From Pseudorhodoplanes sp. (lineage in GTDB: Bacteria; Pseudomonadota; Alphaproteobacteria; Rhizobiales; Xanthobacteraceae): a stretch of 64,000 nt of DNA. The position numbers were made by a program, and so were the translations under genes. Where the stretch lies: positions 1-64,000 of the forward strand of contig JALHOD010000009.1 of NCBI GenBank assembly GCA_022843165.1. The letters are read 5' to 3'. Below, one piece after another: positions 29,986 to 39,048 of this stretch. A model generated the notes under the pieces. That model was given only the letters and a program-made list of their open reading frames with translations. It searched no databases and had not been told where the DNA came from. Numbering within the stretch: position 1 is the first letter of the stretch; every line of letters starts with the position of its first letter.

Positions 29986-31227
29986 ATGGCCACCAGCGTC
30001 TCCCCCCTCGCCCCGCAAACCGTTCCCGACATGCCCGAGATCACGGGCGTCAAGCTTGCGACCGCCGCAGCCGGCATCCGCTATGCCAACCGCACCGACG
30101 TGCTGCTGGCCGTATTCGACAAGGGCACCAGCGCGGCCGGTGTCTTCACCCGGTCGAAATGCCCGTCCGCGCCGGTGGAATGGTGTCGCGCCCGACTGAA
30201 GGGCAAGACTGCGCGCGCGCTGGTGGTGAATTCCGGCAACGCCAATGCTTTTACCGGCAAAACCGGCCGGGCCTCGACCAAACTCACGGCGCAGATCGCA
30301 GCCAAGGCGGTCGGATGCGGCGTGAATGACATCTATCTGGCCTCGACCGGCGTCATCGGCGAGCCGCTCGATGCCACCAAATTCAATGGTGTCCTCGACA
30401 CCCTTGCGTCGCATGCCGTCCCCGGTGGCTTCCTCAATGCCGCCAAGGCGATCATGACAACCGACACGTTTCCGAAGGTTGCGACCGCCAGAACCAGTCT
30501 CGGCAAAGCCAAGGTCACGATCAACGGCATCGCCAAGGGCGCCGGCATGATCGCGCCGGACATGGCGACCATGCTGTCGTTTGTCTTCACGGATGCGCCG
30601 ATCACGGCGCCTGTGCTGCAAAAACTGCTGAAGGAGTCCGTTGTTGATACCTTCAATGCTGTGACCGTCGACGGCGATACATCGACATCGGACACCCTGC
30701 TCGCCTTTGCGACCGGCGCGGCGGCGAAAAACGGGGCTCCGAAGATCACGCGCGCCAGCGATCCGCGCCTGAAGGGTTTTCGCAAGGCGCTCGGCATGGT
30801 GCTGGCGGATCTGGCCGAACAGGTGGCGCGCGACGGCGAAGGCGCCCGCAAACTGGTCGAGATCACGGTCGAAGGCGCCGTATCGAAAGCGTCAGCGCGA
30901 AAAATCGCGATGTCGATCGCGAATTCCCCGCTCGTGAAAACGGCGATCGCCGGCGAGGACGCCAATTGGGGCCGCGTGGTCATGGCGGTCGGCAAGGCGG
31001 GCGAGCCGGCCAATCGCGACAAGCTGTCGATCTGGTTCGGCGGCATCCGCGTCGCGCATAGAGGCGCACGCGATCCGGCCTATGACGAAGCCCGGGTCTC
31101 GGCCGCGATGAAGAATCCCAAGATCCCGCTCAAGGTGAATCTCGGCCTGGGGCGCGGGCGCGACCGGGTCCTGACCTGCGACCTGACCAAGGAATACGTC
31201 GCCATCAACGGCGACTATCGTTCCTGA
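29986..31227 (+). CDS. argJ: Bifunctional glutamate N-acetyltransferase / amino-acid acetyltransferase
   Basis: ArgJ recycles the acetyl group from N-acetylornithine to glutamate and can also use acetyl-CoA in arginine synthesis. The ATG at 29986 gives 413 residues, the normal length. The self-cleavage site lies in [16 protein letters not shown], where the Thr of ATML becomes the N-terminal nucleophile of the beta chain. [10 protein letters not shown] and VDGDTSTSD are further family blocks. The frame is open upstream to about 29815, but that part overlaps the terminator and is not coding. Confidence 0.97.
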   Translation: MATSVSPLAPQTVPDMPEITGVKLATAAAGIRYANRTDVLLAVFDKGTSAAGVFTRSKCPSAPVEWCRARLKGKTARALVVNSGNANAFTGKTGRASTKLTAQIAAKAVGCGVNDIYLASTGVIGEPLDATKFNGVLDTLASHAVPGGFLNAAKAIMTTDTFPKVATARTSLGKAKVTINGIAKGAGMIAPDMATMLSFVFTDAPITAPVLQKLLKESVVDTFNAVTVDGDTSTSDTLLAFATGAAAKNGAPKITRASDPRLKGFRKALGMVLADLAEQVARDGEGARKLVEITVEGAVSKASARKIAMSIANSPLVKTAIAGEDANWGRVVMAVGKAGEPANRDKLSIWFGGIRVAHRGARDPAYDEARVSAAMKNPKIPLKVNLGLGRGRDRVLTCDLTKEYVAINGDYRS

Positions 31228-31244
31228 CACCGCTCCGGCATCTC

Positions 31245-31260
31245 TTAACGGTAACTTAAC
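31245..31260 (+). promoter_or_regulatory. CtrA-type binding site upstream of mutT-flp
   Basis: TTAA (31245-31248), 7 bp, TTAAC (31256-31260) is a perfect match to the full CtrA box TTAA-N7-TTAAC known from alphaproteobacteria. It lies 29 bp before the mutT start codon and about 455 bp before the Flp pilin gene, in the 62-bp gap after argJ. Confidence 0.55.
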
Positions 31261-31289
31261 GGCGGATTTCTAGGGTTGGAGCAAGGCTC

Positions 31290-31694
31290 GTGAGCGTCAA
31301 ACTCGTGATTGTCGCCGCCTGTGCCCTGATCGATGCCGACAGTCGCGTGCTCATCGCAGAGCGACCCGCCGGCAAAGAGATGGCAGGCTTGTGGGAATTC
31401 CCCGGCGGCAAGCTCGAACCTGGCGAACGTCCCGAGGAAACGCTGATCCGTGAACTATCAGAGGAGTTGGGAATCGTTGTCAGTGACGCATGTCTGGCGC
31501 CGCTGACTTTTGCGAGCCATGCCTATCCGGACTTCCATCTTCTAATGCCGCTCTACGTTTGTCGGCGCTGGGAAGGGCAAGTCATGGCCATGCATCATGC
31601 GAGGCTCGCCTGGGTCCGGCCAAACAAGTTGCGTGACTATCCGATGCCGCCGGCCGATGAACCGCTTGTGTCGCACCTGATGACGTTGCTCTAA
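31290..31694 (+). CDS. mutT: MutT-type Nudix (8-oxo-dGTP) diphosphatase
   Basis: The protein has 134 residues. The Nudix box is complete: GGKLEPGERPEETLIRELSE followed by ELGI, with the metal-binding glutamates. LWEFPGG just before it and the C-terminal WVRPNKLRDYPMPPAD are typical of MutT, which removes oxidised dGTP from the nucleotide pool. The start is GTG at 31290 with GGAG 9 nt upstream. A CtrA-type box lies directly upstream and the pilin gene 22 bp downstream, so mutT and flp may share a transcript. Confidence 0.94.
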   Translation: MSVKLVIVAACALIDADSRVLIAERPAGKEMAGLWEFPGGKLEPGERPEETLIRELSEELGIVVSDACLAPLTFASHAYPDFHLLMPLYVCRRWEGQVMAMHHARLAWVRPNKLRDYPMPPADEPLVSHLMTLL

Positions 31695-31716
31695 CGCCGA
31701 TTGCCGAAGGTGCGCC

Positions 31717-31899
31717 ATGATGAAGTTGGGTTCGAAGCTGGCATATGACTTCCGCCGGTTCATTGCAGACCGGACGGGCACAACGGCGGTCGAGTATGCC
31801 GTTATCGCAGGCGGGATCGCCGTCGCCATCGCTGCCAGCGTGACGCTGCTGGGAACGCGCGTCGTCGCATTCTACGATTCCGTCATCGCCATCTTCTGA
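31717..31899 (+). CDS. Flp/Fap-type IVb pilin
   Basis: The 60-residue protein has the prepilin layout: a short basic leader (MMKLGSKLAYDFRRFIADRTG), then the conserved TTAVEYAVIAGGIAVAI with the Glu of the processed pilin core, and one hydrophobic helix. Flp pilins form tight-adherence (tad) fimbriae. No tad/cpa assembly gene is in the window, so this is an orphan pilin. The CtrA-type box upstream of mutT fits the cell-cycle control known for pili in this class. Confidence 0.92.
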   Translation: MMKLGSKLAYDFRRFIADRTGTTAVEYAVIAGGIAVAIAASVTLLGTRVVAFYDSVIAIF

Positions 31900-31902
31900 A
31901 AA

Positions 31903-32790
31903 TCATCCGCCGGCCTTTTCCCCGGCCGGCAGCTCCGCCGTCCGAAGCGCATCTGCCAGCCGCGTTCGCGCCGAACCGGGCTTCAGCGGCTGCTGCTGAC
32001 TCTCATGCGGCGCCCAGCCCGAGAGCCATACGACCTCGAACGTCGCCCGCACCCGACCATCGGGATCACTGAACCGCTGCGCGTAAACCTCCGTCATGCG
32101 CAACAGGGTCGCCCGTCGCAGGGGACTGCGCCGACGCGCGATCAGCGAATTCGTCGCGCCCATGCGGCGCAAGTCCCGCATCAGCGCGAACACATTTTCA
32201 TAGCGCACCGTGAGACGGTCCACGTCGGCGACGGGCAGCGCGAACCCGGCGCGCTGCAACAGCGCACCGAGATCGCGCAAATCGGCGAAAGGGGCAACAT
32301 GCGGGGACACTCCGCCTTCGATCTCGGCTTCGGCTTGCGTGAAGGCCTGGCGCAATTCCATCAGCGTCTCCCCGCCGAGCAGCGCCGCCAGGAAAAGTCC
32401 GTCGGGCTTCAGCGCGCGCCTGATCTGCACTAGCGCTCCCGGCAGATCGTTGACATGATGCAGCGCGAGCGCCGACACCGCGAGATCGAGCGAACCGTCG
32501 GCGAGCGGCAGCGCTTCCTCGTCCGCGATGACAACAGCTGACACGCCGGCGTCATCGGAGATAGCGACAATATGGTCGGCGAGATGCTGAACCCTGATTT
32601 TGTCCTGCACCGATCTGCCGGGCGATCCGATATCGGCCGCGAGTGCGAAATGCCGTTTCACCACCGACAACCGCTCCGCAAGATCGCCCGCAACATGGTC
32701 CAGCAAGAATGTCTCGGCCCCGAGCGCGCGGGCGCGCCGGCGGCGAGCGCGCAGCAGGCTGCGGTCGAAAATCCCGGGGCTTTCGGACAC
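31903..32790 (-). CDS. NDUFAF5-like class I SAM-dependent protein
   Basis: The family opens with a short leader then FDRSLLRARRRRA, as here. The best start is GTG at 32790: GGAAGGAG lies 10 nt upstream and it gives 295 residues beginning VSESPGIFDR. A longer frame from ATG 32826 would clash with the comF start. The methyltransferase core includes ADEEALPLADGSLDLAVSAL and LHHVNDLPGALVQIRRALKPDG. The human homologue NDUFAF5 hydroxylates an arginine in a complex I subunit; a similar complex I assembly role is inference. Its stop lies 3 bp past the end of flp, convergent with it. Confidence 0.88.
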   Translation of the reverse strand: MSESPGIFDRSLLRARRRRARALGAETFLLDHVAGDLAERLSVVKRHFALAADIGSPGRSVQDKIRVQHLADHIVAISDDAGVSAVVIADEEALPLADGSLDLAVSALALHHVNDLPGALVQIRRALKPDGLFLAALLGGETLMELRQAFTQAEAEIEGGVSPHVAPFADLRDLGALLQRAGFALPVADVDRLTVRYENVFALMRDLRRMGATNSLIARRRSPLRRATLLRMTEVYAQRFSDPDGRVRATFEVVWLSGWAPHESQQQPLKPGSARTRLADALRTAELPAGEKAGG

Positions 32791-32824
32791 TGGAACTTGG
32801 CTCCTTCCGGCGATAGCGTATGCC

Positions 32825-33622
32825 ATGCCTGCATCCTCGATAGAACAACAGGCTCCATCCCTTTTTCACCGCGCGGCGGCGGTCCTGCGGGCTCCGTTCC
32901 GTCTCGCGTTCGATGCCGCGCTCCCGCCGCTTTGCCCGTCCTGCCGAGAGCCGGTCGGGGTGACCTCCGGCCTCTGCCCAGCCTGCTGGTCGAAACTTTC
33001 ACCCATCGAACGGCCTTTCTGCGAACGGCTCGGCATTCCCTTCGTCTATGACCCCGGACCGGGCATCCTGTCCATGCAGGCGATTGCCGATCCGCCGGCT
33101 TACCAGCGTGCGCGGGCGGCGGTGCGCTATGACGAGGTCGCACGCACCTTGGTGCATGCCCTCAAATATGGCGACCGGCTCGATCTGGCACCGACCATGG
33201 GCCGCTGGATGGCCCGTGCCGGGCACGAACTTCTGGCGGAGGCTGAGGTGATCGTGCCGGTGCCGCTGCACTGGCGCCGGCTCTGGGCCCGGCGCTTCAA
33301 CCAGTCGGCCGCCCTGTCCAAGGTGGTGTCGGATATCAGCGGCATTCCGGTCAGCCATTCCGCCCTCAAACGCGCGAAAGCAACCCCGCAACAGGTCGGC
33401 CTGTCCAGATCCGAGCGCGCCCTCAACGTCCAGGGCGCCTTCCGCGTCCCGCCGCAAAGCAAGGCCGAGGTGATGCGGCGCCGGATCGTCCTGCTCGACG
33501 ATGTGCTGACCTCGGGCGCCACCGCCGATGCCTGCGCCCGCGCATTGTTGCGGGCCGGCGCGAAAAACGTGGATGTGCTTGTTTTTGCGAGGGTTGTGGA
33601 CGCCGCACGCGCGACCATATAG
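32825..33622 (+). CDS. ComF family phosphoribosyltransferase-like protein
   Basis: The protein has 265 residues. The N-terminus has two CxxC pairs (LPPLCPSCREPV, GLCPACWSK), a likely zinc site. The C-terminal phosphoribosyltransferase fold shows the PRPP-loop motif RRIVLLDDVLTSGAT. ComF homologues take part in DNA uptake or repair in some bacteria, but the alphaproteobacterial role is unknown. The ATG at 32825 lacks a clear ribosome-binding site; later starts would remove part of the N-terminal helix. It is divergent from the NDUFAF5-like gene, and grxC follows 23 bp downstream. Confidence 0.92.
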   Translation: MPASSIEQQAPSLFHRAAAVLRAPFRLAFDAALPPLCPSCREPVGVTSGLCPACWSKLSPIERPFCERLGIPFVYDPGPGILSMQAIADPPAYQRARAAVRYDEVARTLVHALKYGDRLDLAPTMGRWMARAGHELLAEAEVIVPVPLHWRRLWARRFNQSAALSKVVSDISGIPVSHSALKRAKATPQQVGLSRSERALNVQGAFRVPPQSKAEVMRRRIVLLDDVLTSGATADACARALLRAGAKNVDVLVFARVVDAARATI

Positions 33623-33645
33623 TGGGACGCGCCAGGATCCCCTCC

Positions 33646-33936
33646 ATGAGTTCCATTGAAATCTACACCACTCCCTTTTGTCCCTATTGCGGCTGGGCCA
33701 AGGAATTGCTCGACCGCAAGGGCGTTGCGTTCACGGAGATCGACGTCAGCGACGACCGTGCGTTGCGCGCGATGATGACCGATCGCGCCCAGGGCCGCAC
33801 CACCGTGCCGCAGATCTTCATCGGCGAACTCCATGTCGGCGGCTGCGACGACCTTTATGCACTGGAGGAAGCCGGCAAGCTCGACCCGCTACTCGCGGAT
33901 GTGAACAGGCATCGGGCGAGCGGACAACGGGCATGA
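33646..33936 (+). CDS. grxC: Glutaredoxin 3
   Basis: The protein has 96 residues from the ATG at 33646. The dithiol active site CPYC is in YTTPFCPYCGWAK; TVPQIFIGELHVGGCDD is the glutathione-binding and cis-Pro region. It reduces disulfides and mixed disulfides with glutathione. It begins comF-independent coupling: its stop overlaps the nitrilase start by ATGA, and that gene overlaps DUF1178 the same way. Confidence 0.96.
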   Translation: MSSIEIYTTPFCPYCGWAKELLDRKGVAFTEIDVSDDRALRAMMTDRAQGRTTVPQIFIGELHVGGCDDLYALEEAGKLDPLLADVNRHRASGQRA

Positions 33937-34814
33937 CCGCGACATCAGCCAAATTCCGCGCCGGACTGATCCAGATGCGCTCCGGCCGCGCGCCAGCGGT
34001 CAATCTGGACGAGGCGGTAAAGCTCATCCGCCAGGCCAGAGACAACGGCGCCGATTACGTGCTGACGCCGGAAATGACCAACATCATGGAATTGTCGCGC
34101 GAGAAACTGTTCGCGGCGATTACCGACGAAGACAAGGATGAGTCTCTCTCAGCCTTCCGCGATCTGGCGCGCCAATTGTCGTTGCACATCCATGTCGGTT
34201 CGCTGGCGATCAAGGCCTCCCCCGATCGGGCGGTGAACCGCTCATTTCTGATTGGCCCCAAGGGCGACATCGCCGCGCGCTACGACAAAATCCACATGTT
34301 CGATGTCGATCTGGGCAACGGCGAGAGCTATCGCGAGTCGAACAACTTCCGGGCCGGCGACCTCGCCGCCGTTGCCGATCTGCCCTGGGGCCGTTTCGGC
34401 CTGTCGATCTGCTACGACCTGCGTTTTCCGGCGCTCTATCGTGCGCTGGCCGAAGCGGGCGCGACCATCCTGACCATTCCCTCCGCTTTCACCCGCGTGA
34501 CCGGCGAGGCGCATTGGCACGTGCTGGTGCGAGCCCGTGCCATCGAGAATGGCAGCTTCGTGCTGGCGGCGGCGCAGGGCGGACAGCATGAAAACGGCAG
34601 AGAGACTTACGGCCATTCACTGGTTGTTGATCCCTGGGGCCGTATTCTGGCCGAAGGCGGCACGGAGCCTGGCGTGATCATGGCCGAGATCGATCCGGCA
34701 GAAGTGGCGGCAGCGCGCGCCAAAGTGCCCTCGCTGCAGCATGGCCGCCGCTTCGAGGTCATTGAACCGATAGCGGAGCCGACCCATCTGCATGTGGTCG
34801 GAGACAAGCCATGA
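33933..34814 (+). CDS. Nit1-type carbon-nitrogen hydrolase (probable deaminated-glutathione amidase)
   Basis: The protein has 293 residues. The nitrilase triad is visible: Glu in VLTPEMTNIM, Lys in ARYDKIHMFDVDL, Cys in SICYDLRFP. The YDKIHMFDVDL stretch is typical of the Nit1/YbeM branch, which repairs deaminated glutathione. Its coupling to glutaredoxin (ATGA overlap) fits a glutathione link, although the substrate is inferred. It overlaps DUF1178 by ATGA. Confidence 0.92.
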   Translation: MTATSAKFRAGLIQMRSGRAPAVNLDEAVKLIRQARDNGADYVLTPEMTNIMELSREKLFAAITDEDKDESLSAFRDLARQLSLHIHVGSLAIKASPDRAVNRSFLIGPKGDIAARYDKIHMFDVDLGNGESYRESNNFRAGDLAAVADLPWGRFGLSICYDLRFPALYRALAEAGATILTIPSAFTRVTGEAHWHVLVRARAIENGSFVLAAAQGGQHENGRETYGHSLVVDPWGRILAEGGTEPGVIMAEIDPAEVAAARAKVPSLQHGRRFEVIEPIAEPTHLHVVGDKP

Positions 34815-35293
34815 TCCGCTACGCGCTGGTGTGCGGCCGAAAACACAACTTCGAAATCTGGTTCGGCAATTCCGCCGATTACGACAGGCAGCGCAAACGC
34901 AATCTTGTCAGTTGCCCGGCCTGCGGCTCGACCAAAGTCGAGAAGGCGATCATGGCCCCGTCAATCGGTCGCGCCGGCAAGCGCGGCGAATCCCCGGCGC
35001 CTGTCGCGAACGAGCCGGCTCCGCTCGCCGCCGGACCTGCAACAGAAACGGTTGCGATGATCTCGCCGCAGGAACAGGAATTCCGCGCCAAGCTGAAAGA
35101 GTTGCGCGACCATCTGATCAAGAATGCCGACAATGTCGGCAAGAAATTTCCCGACGAGGCGCGCAAGATGCATTACGGCGAGACCGAGCATCGCTCGATT
35201 TACGGCGAAGCCTCGCCCGAGCAGGCCAAGGAATTGCACGACGAAGGCATTGAGTTTCATCCGATCCCGGTGCTGCCGGATGAGCGGAACTAG
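34811..35293 (+). CDS. DUF1178 family protein
   Basis: The protein has 160 residues. It shows the family N-terminus (MIRYALVCGRKHNFEIWF), a CxxC pair in VSCPACGSTKVEKA that could bind zinc, and the C-terminal block KKFPDEARKMHYGE...RSIYGEASPEQAKEL. The function is unknown; gene order grxC-nitrilase-DUF1178 is conserved in Rhizobiales. Its TAG stop overlaps the stop of the opposing EamA gene through the palindrome CTAG. Confidence 0.93.
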   Translation: MIRYALVCGRKHNFEIWFGNSADYDRQRKRNLVSCPACGSTKVEKAIMAPSIGRAGKRGESPAPVANEPAPLAAGPATETVAMISPQEQEFRAKLKELRDHLIKNADNVGKKFPDEARKMHYGETEHRSIYGEASPEQAKELHDEGIEFHPIPVLPDERN

Positions 35294-36189
35294 TGCGCCC
35301 AGAACAGCATCGCGACGCCCGCAATAATCAGCACAATCCCCAGACCCTCGCGCGCCGTCGTCCTGTGCCCGAACACAAAGGCTGAGATCGCCTGCGCGAA
35401 CAAAACCTCGACCAATGCCAGGGTGCGCACGCTGGCCGCGGTCGCCAGCGCGAAGGCCAGAAACCAGAATTGCGAGGCGAGCGCGCCGAGAAATCCGGCC
35501 GTCACCGACGGTCGCCACGACCGCACGATCTCGCGCATGACCTTCGGCTCGCGCAGAATCAGATACGCACTCAGCAGCACGGCCTGCAGCGCAAGGCCGA
35601 CAACCAGTGTGAAGGTCGCGGCCATGACGAAATCCGGCAAGTCGAGACTGAGAATGGCGCCGCGATAGCCAATGGCGGAGAGCGCAAACATCGCACCCGA
35701 TCCGAGGCCGAGCATGGTCGGGCGCCAACTGTCGCCCACGCCACTACCCGGCTTCAGCGACATGACGATGACGCCCGTGGTCGCAACCATGATCGCCGCC
35801 ACCATGCCGACGCTCAGCGCGTCGCCGAGGAAGATCAGCCCGAACAAGGCGACCTGCACCGGCTCAGTCTTGATATAGGCGATACTCACGACGAAGGAGC
35901 GCTCGCCCATGGCCGCGAGCATCAGCGCGGTCGCGAAAATCTGCGCGCCCATGCCGTCGATGACCCAAGGCCAGAACATCCAGCCAGGCCGTGGCAGGGT
36001 CGCGCCGGTGATTGTCGTCAGGACCAGCAGAAACACCACGGCAAACGGAAAGCCGAACAGGAAGCGGACATGCGTCGCGCCGGCGGTGCCCAGCGTCGCC
36101 GTCAGTTCCCGCTGCATGGCGTTGCGCGCGGTCTGGGCGGCGGCGGCGATCAGGGTGAAGACCGCCCAGAGCCAGCCGGTGTCGCGCAT
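35290..36189 (-). CDS. EamA/DMT family membrane exporter
   Basis: The protein has 299 residues with about ten hydrophobic segments in two EamA repeats. The first repeat has GERSFVVSIAYIKTEPVQVALFG-like features near 95-120, and the second ends ALVEVLFAQAISAFVFGHRTT...GIVLIIAGVAMLF. DMT transporters export metabolites or drugs; the substrate is unknown. It ends exactly at the DUF1178 stop (shared CTAG). Confidence 0.9.
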   Translation of the reverse strand: MRDTGWLWAVFTLIAAAAQTARNAMQRELTATLGTAGATHVRFLFGFPFAVVFLLVLTTITGATLPRPGWMFWPWVIDGMGAQIFATALMLAAMGERSFVVSIAYIKTEPVQVALFGLIFLGDALSVGMVAAIMVATTGVIVMSLKPGSGVGDSWRPTMLGLGSGAMFALSAIGYRGAILSLDLPDFVMAATFTLVVGLALQAVLLSAYLILREPKVMREIVRSWRPSVTAGFLGALASQFWFLAFALATAASVRTLALVEVLFAQAISAFVFGHRTTAREGLGIVLIIAGVAMLFWAH

Positions 36190-36207
36190 AAAGACCTGTC
36201 GCGCCGA

Positions 36208-36561
36208 TCAGGCGGGTTCGAGTTCGCGCGCCTTGCCGTCGGCGTCCCATTCGGTGACGACGCCGTGCTCATTGTCGACACACAGCATCAGGTCGAAGTA
36301 ACGGATCGTGGCGTAATCGCCGGTGCGTTTCTTTACGCTTTCCTGCCACTCGGCGTTATGGGCGCGTTTCGCCGCCTCGACCGACGGCCAGATATAGACG
36401 CCGGCGCCGGTGCCTTCAGCCTCGCCGATTCCCAGCAGGAAGTGCTTGCGCACCAGTTCCTTGTTGGCGACCCATTTCGGAACGACGTGCTTGGCGTCCT
36501 CCAGCACCTGCGCGCGGTCCCAGCCGGCGGGCGATTTGAAGGTGACGATTTCGAGGATCAT
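36208..36561 (-). CDS. Hypothetical protein, dimeric alpha/beta-barrel (monooxygenase-like)
   Basis: The protein has 117 residues from the ATG at 36561, preceded by CAGGAG at 7 nt. The pattern MILEIVTFKSPAGWDRAQVLED, a central YIWPSVEAAKRAHNAEW and C-terminal IRYFDLMLCVDNE resemble ferredoxin-like dimeric alpha/beta-barrel proteins related to YdhR or antibiotic monooxygenases. The assignment rests on pattern only. It lies 18 bp upstream of the EamA gene and may be co-transcribed. Confidence 0.65.
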   Translation of the reverse strand: MILEIVTFKSPAGWDRAQVLEDAKHVVPKWVANKELVRKHFLLGIGEAEGTGAGVYIWPSVEAAKRAHNAEWQESVKKRTGDYATIRYFDLMLCVDNEHGVVTEWDADGKARELEPA

Positions 36562-36635
36562 GACTGGCTCCTGTCGCTTTTGTTTCAAAATCGCCGGTCG
36601 GCCCGGAAAAGGCAAGCCACGCGAGAGCGGAGACG

Positions 36636-37388
36636 CTATGCGGATTTCTCGGCCGTCAGCATGTAGTTGACGTCCATGTCGTTGGAGAGCTGCCAGGCGT
36701 CCGAAAAGACGCCATAGACCACGCCGCGCTCATCCACCACCCGCAAGCCGGCCCGCACCATGGCGGCTTCAAGCTCGCCGGGGGTTACGAACTTGTCCCA
36801 GCGATGCGTGCCACGCGGCAGCCAGCGCAGCACATATTCGGCGCCGATAATGGCGAGCGCAAAACTTTTCATGGTGCGGTTGAGCGTGGCGGCGATCATC
36901 AGCCCGCCCGGATTCACCATTTCGCCGCAGCGTTTGACGAAGAGCGGCATGTCGACGACATGCTCGACCACCTCCATCGCCAGGAGCACATCGAAGCACT
37001 CGCCCTGATCGGCCAGCGCCTCGGCGGTGGTGGCGCGGTAATCGACCATCACGCCGGCCTGCCCGGCATGATGGGTAGCCACGTCGATATTGGCTTGCGA
37101 GGGATCGGCGCCGATCACCTTGCCGCCAAGCCGCGCCAGCGGCTCCGACAGGATGCCGCCGCCGCAGCCGATATCCAGGATCCGCAGGCCGGTCAGGCAA
37201 CCGAGCTTCTTGGGGTCGCGCCCGAAATGCGCGGTCACCTGGTCGCGGATATAGCCCAGCCGCACCGGATTGAACTTGTGCAGCATCGCCATCGGGCCGC
37301 GCTCGTCCCACCATTGCGCGCCGAGGCGGGAAAACTGGTCGATCTCGGCCTGATCGACCGTGGAAGCGGGGGCTTGGGCTCTGGGCAT
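36636..37388 (-). CDS. ubiG: Ubiquinone biosynthesis O-methyltransferase UbiG
   Basis: UbiG does both O-methylations in ubiquinone synthesis. The ATG at 37388 gives 250 residues. Key features are [20 protein letters not shown] (the family-specific N-terminus), the SAM motif [19 protein letters not shown], and the membrane-binding region [17 protein letters not shown]. It is divergent from lysC across 228 bp. Confidence 0.97.
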   Translation of the reverse strand: MPRAQAPASTVDQAEIDQFSRLGAQWWDERGPMAMLHKFNPVRLGYIRDQVTAHFGRDPKKLGCLTGLRILDIGCGGGILSEPLARLGGKVIGADPSQANIDVATHHAGQAGVMVDYRATTAEALADQGECFDVLLAMEVVEHVVDMPLFVKRCGEMVNPGGLMIAATLNRTMKSFALAIIGAEYVLRWLPRGTHRWDKFVTPGELEAAMVRAGLRVVDERGVVYGVFSDAWQLSNDMDVNYMLTAEKSA

Positions 37389-37463
37389 TGCTGAACTCGC
37401 TGGATGACGCCGGTTCGGCCATCGGCCGGGCATGGACCTATGCTTAACACCTTCGCCGCAAAA

Positions 37464-37502
37464 CAGGCTTCGGCCTGCTGGAACAGCCTTTATAAGGCTT
37501 TT
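37464..37502 (+). promoter_or_regulatory. Tandem hairpins in the lysC leader (possible attenuator)
   Basis: CAGGC-TTCG-GCCTG (37464-37477) is followed by AGCCTT-TAT-AAGGCT (37485-37499) and a short TTTTG. The second hairpin has terminator form. They lie 115-153 bp before the lysC ATG on the plus strand. No lysine riboswitch is recognisable. Confidence 0.4.
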
Positions 37503-37616
37503 GCGCGGGTTGCAGCCTCCCGCCCCGGCCGTTATGAATACGCCCCTTTCGCGGCGGCGCCCATGCCTTGCGCGCGCCTGTGTCGCTCAAACTCCAGCAG
37601 GGCCTTCGATCCCGTC

Positions 37617-38870
37617 ATGTCACGTCTTGTGATGAAATTCGGCGGAACCTCGGTCGCCGATATCGACCGCATCCGCAATGTTGCGCGCCACGTCAAGCGC
37701 GAGGTCGATGCCGGCCATGAGGTCGCCGTCGTGGTCTCCGCCATGGCGGGCAAGACCAATGAGCTGGTCGGCTGGTGCCGCGAGGCCTCGCCCCTGCACG
37801 ATGCGCGCGAATACGACGCCGTGGTCGCCTCGGGCGAACAGGTCACCGCCGGACTGCTCGCCATTGTGCTTCAGGGCATGGGCGTCACCGCGCGCTCCTG
37901 GCAGGGCTGGCAATTGCCGATCCTGACCTCGAATGCGCACGGCTCCGCGCGCATTCTCGACATCAACGGCGACGAAATCGTCAAACGGTTCAAGGACCGC
38001 CAGGAGGTCGCCGTGATCGCCGGCTTCCAGGGCATCCACAAGGACACCGGACGGCTCACCACCCTCGGGCGCGGCGGTTCAGACACCTCCGCGGTGGCGA
38101 TCGCGGCCGCCATCCGGGCCGACCGCTGCGATATCTATACCGACGTGGACGGCGTCTACACCACCGATCCGCGCGTGGTGCCGAAGGCGCACCGGCTGGA
38201 CAAGGTGGCGTTCGAGGAAATGCTCGAGCTCGCATCGCTGGGCGCCAAGGTGCTGCAGGTCCGCTCGGTCGAGCTCGGCATGGTGCATAAAGTGAAGATC
38301 TTCGTGCGCTCGAGCTTCGAGAAGCCCGAAGACATCGACCCGCACGGCAACCCGCCAGGTACCCTCATCTGCGACGAGGAAGACATCGTGGAACAGCAAG
38401 TCGTCACCGGAATCGCGTTCTCGAAGGACGAGGCGCAGATCTCCATCCGCAACGTGCAGGACAAGCCGGGCGTGGCGGCCGCCATTTTCGGTCCGCTGGC
38501 GGAAGCCAATGTCAACGTGGACATGATCGTCCAGAATGTCTCCGCCGACGGCAAGAAGACCGACCTGACCTTCACCGTGCCGGCCGCCGACTACCAGCGC
38601 TCGATGGATGTCATCGACAAGGCCAAGTCGGAAATCGGCTTCGACCGGGTGGACGGCGCGACCGACGTGGCCAAGGTCTCGGTGATCGGAATCGGCATGC
38701 GCAGCCACGCCGGCGTCGCCTCGCAGGCCTTCCAGGCCCTGGCCGAGCGCAATATCAACATCCGGGCCATCACCACCTCGGAGATCAAGTTTTCGGTCCT
38801 GATCGACGCCGCCTATACCGAACTGGCGGTCCGGACCCTGCATTCGCTCTACGGGCTTGATAAGGCGTGA
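37617..38870 (+). CDS. lysC: Aspartate kinase
   Basis: Aspartate kinase starts the lysine, threonine and methionine pathway. From the ATG at 37617 it has 417 residues. The kinase domain shows VMKFGGTSVAD at the start, TLGRGGSDTSAVA near 150 and DVDGVYTTDPR near 180. Two ACT domains follow from about 265 (VTGIAFSKDEAQISIRN, VSVIGIGMRSHAGVA), so feedback control by lysine and/or threonine is likely. The frame is open upstream, but the conserved start is here. Confidence 0.97.
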   Translation: MSRLVMKFGGTSVADIDRIRNVARHVKREVDAGHEVAVVVSAMAGKTNELVGWCREASPLHDAREYDAVVASGEQVTAGLLAIVLQGMGVTARSWQGWQLPILTSNAHGSARILDINGDEIVKRFKDRQEVAVIAGFQGIHKDTGRLTTLGRGGSDTSAVAIAAAIRADRCDIYTDVDGVYTTDPRVVPKAHRLDKVAFEEMLELASLGAKVLQVRSVELGMVHKVKIFVRSSFEKPEDIDPHGNPPGTLICDEEDIVEQQVVTGIAFSKDEAQISIRNVQDKPGVAAAIFGPLAEANVNVDMIVQNVSADGKKTDLTFTVPAADYQRSMDVIDKAKSEIGFDRVDGATDVAKVSVIGIGMRSHAGVASQAFQALAERNINIRAITTSEIKFSVLIDAAYTELAVRTLHSLYGLDKA

Positions 38871-39048
38871 ATTTCGGGCCTCCCAAGGCCGCCCCGGCGC
38901 TCGTTTGTCTTGCTCCTGACAGGCTGCATTCGCTATAGCCCTAAAGGGTAGCCGTCGCGGGCGACCGGGGCCCGTAGCGCTTTTCCCGACATATCGGCCA
39001 GGAATGGCGGCAACCGCCGTTCCACTACAATTTTAAGGACCTCACGCC

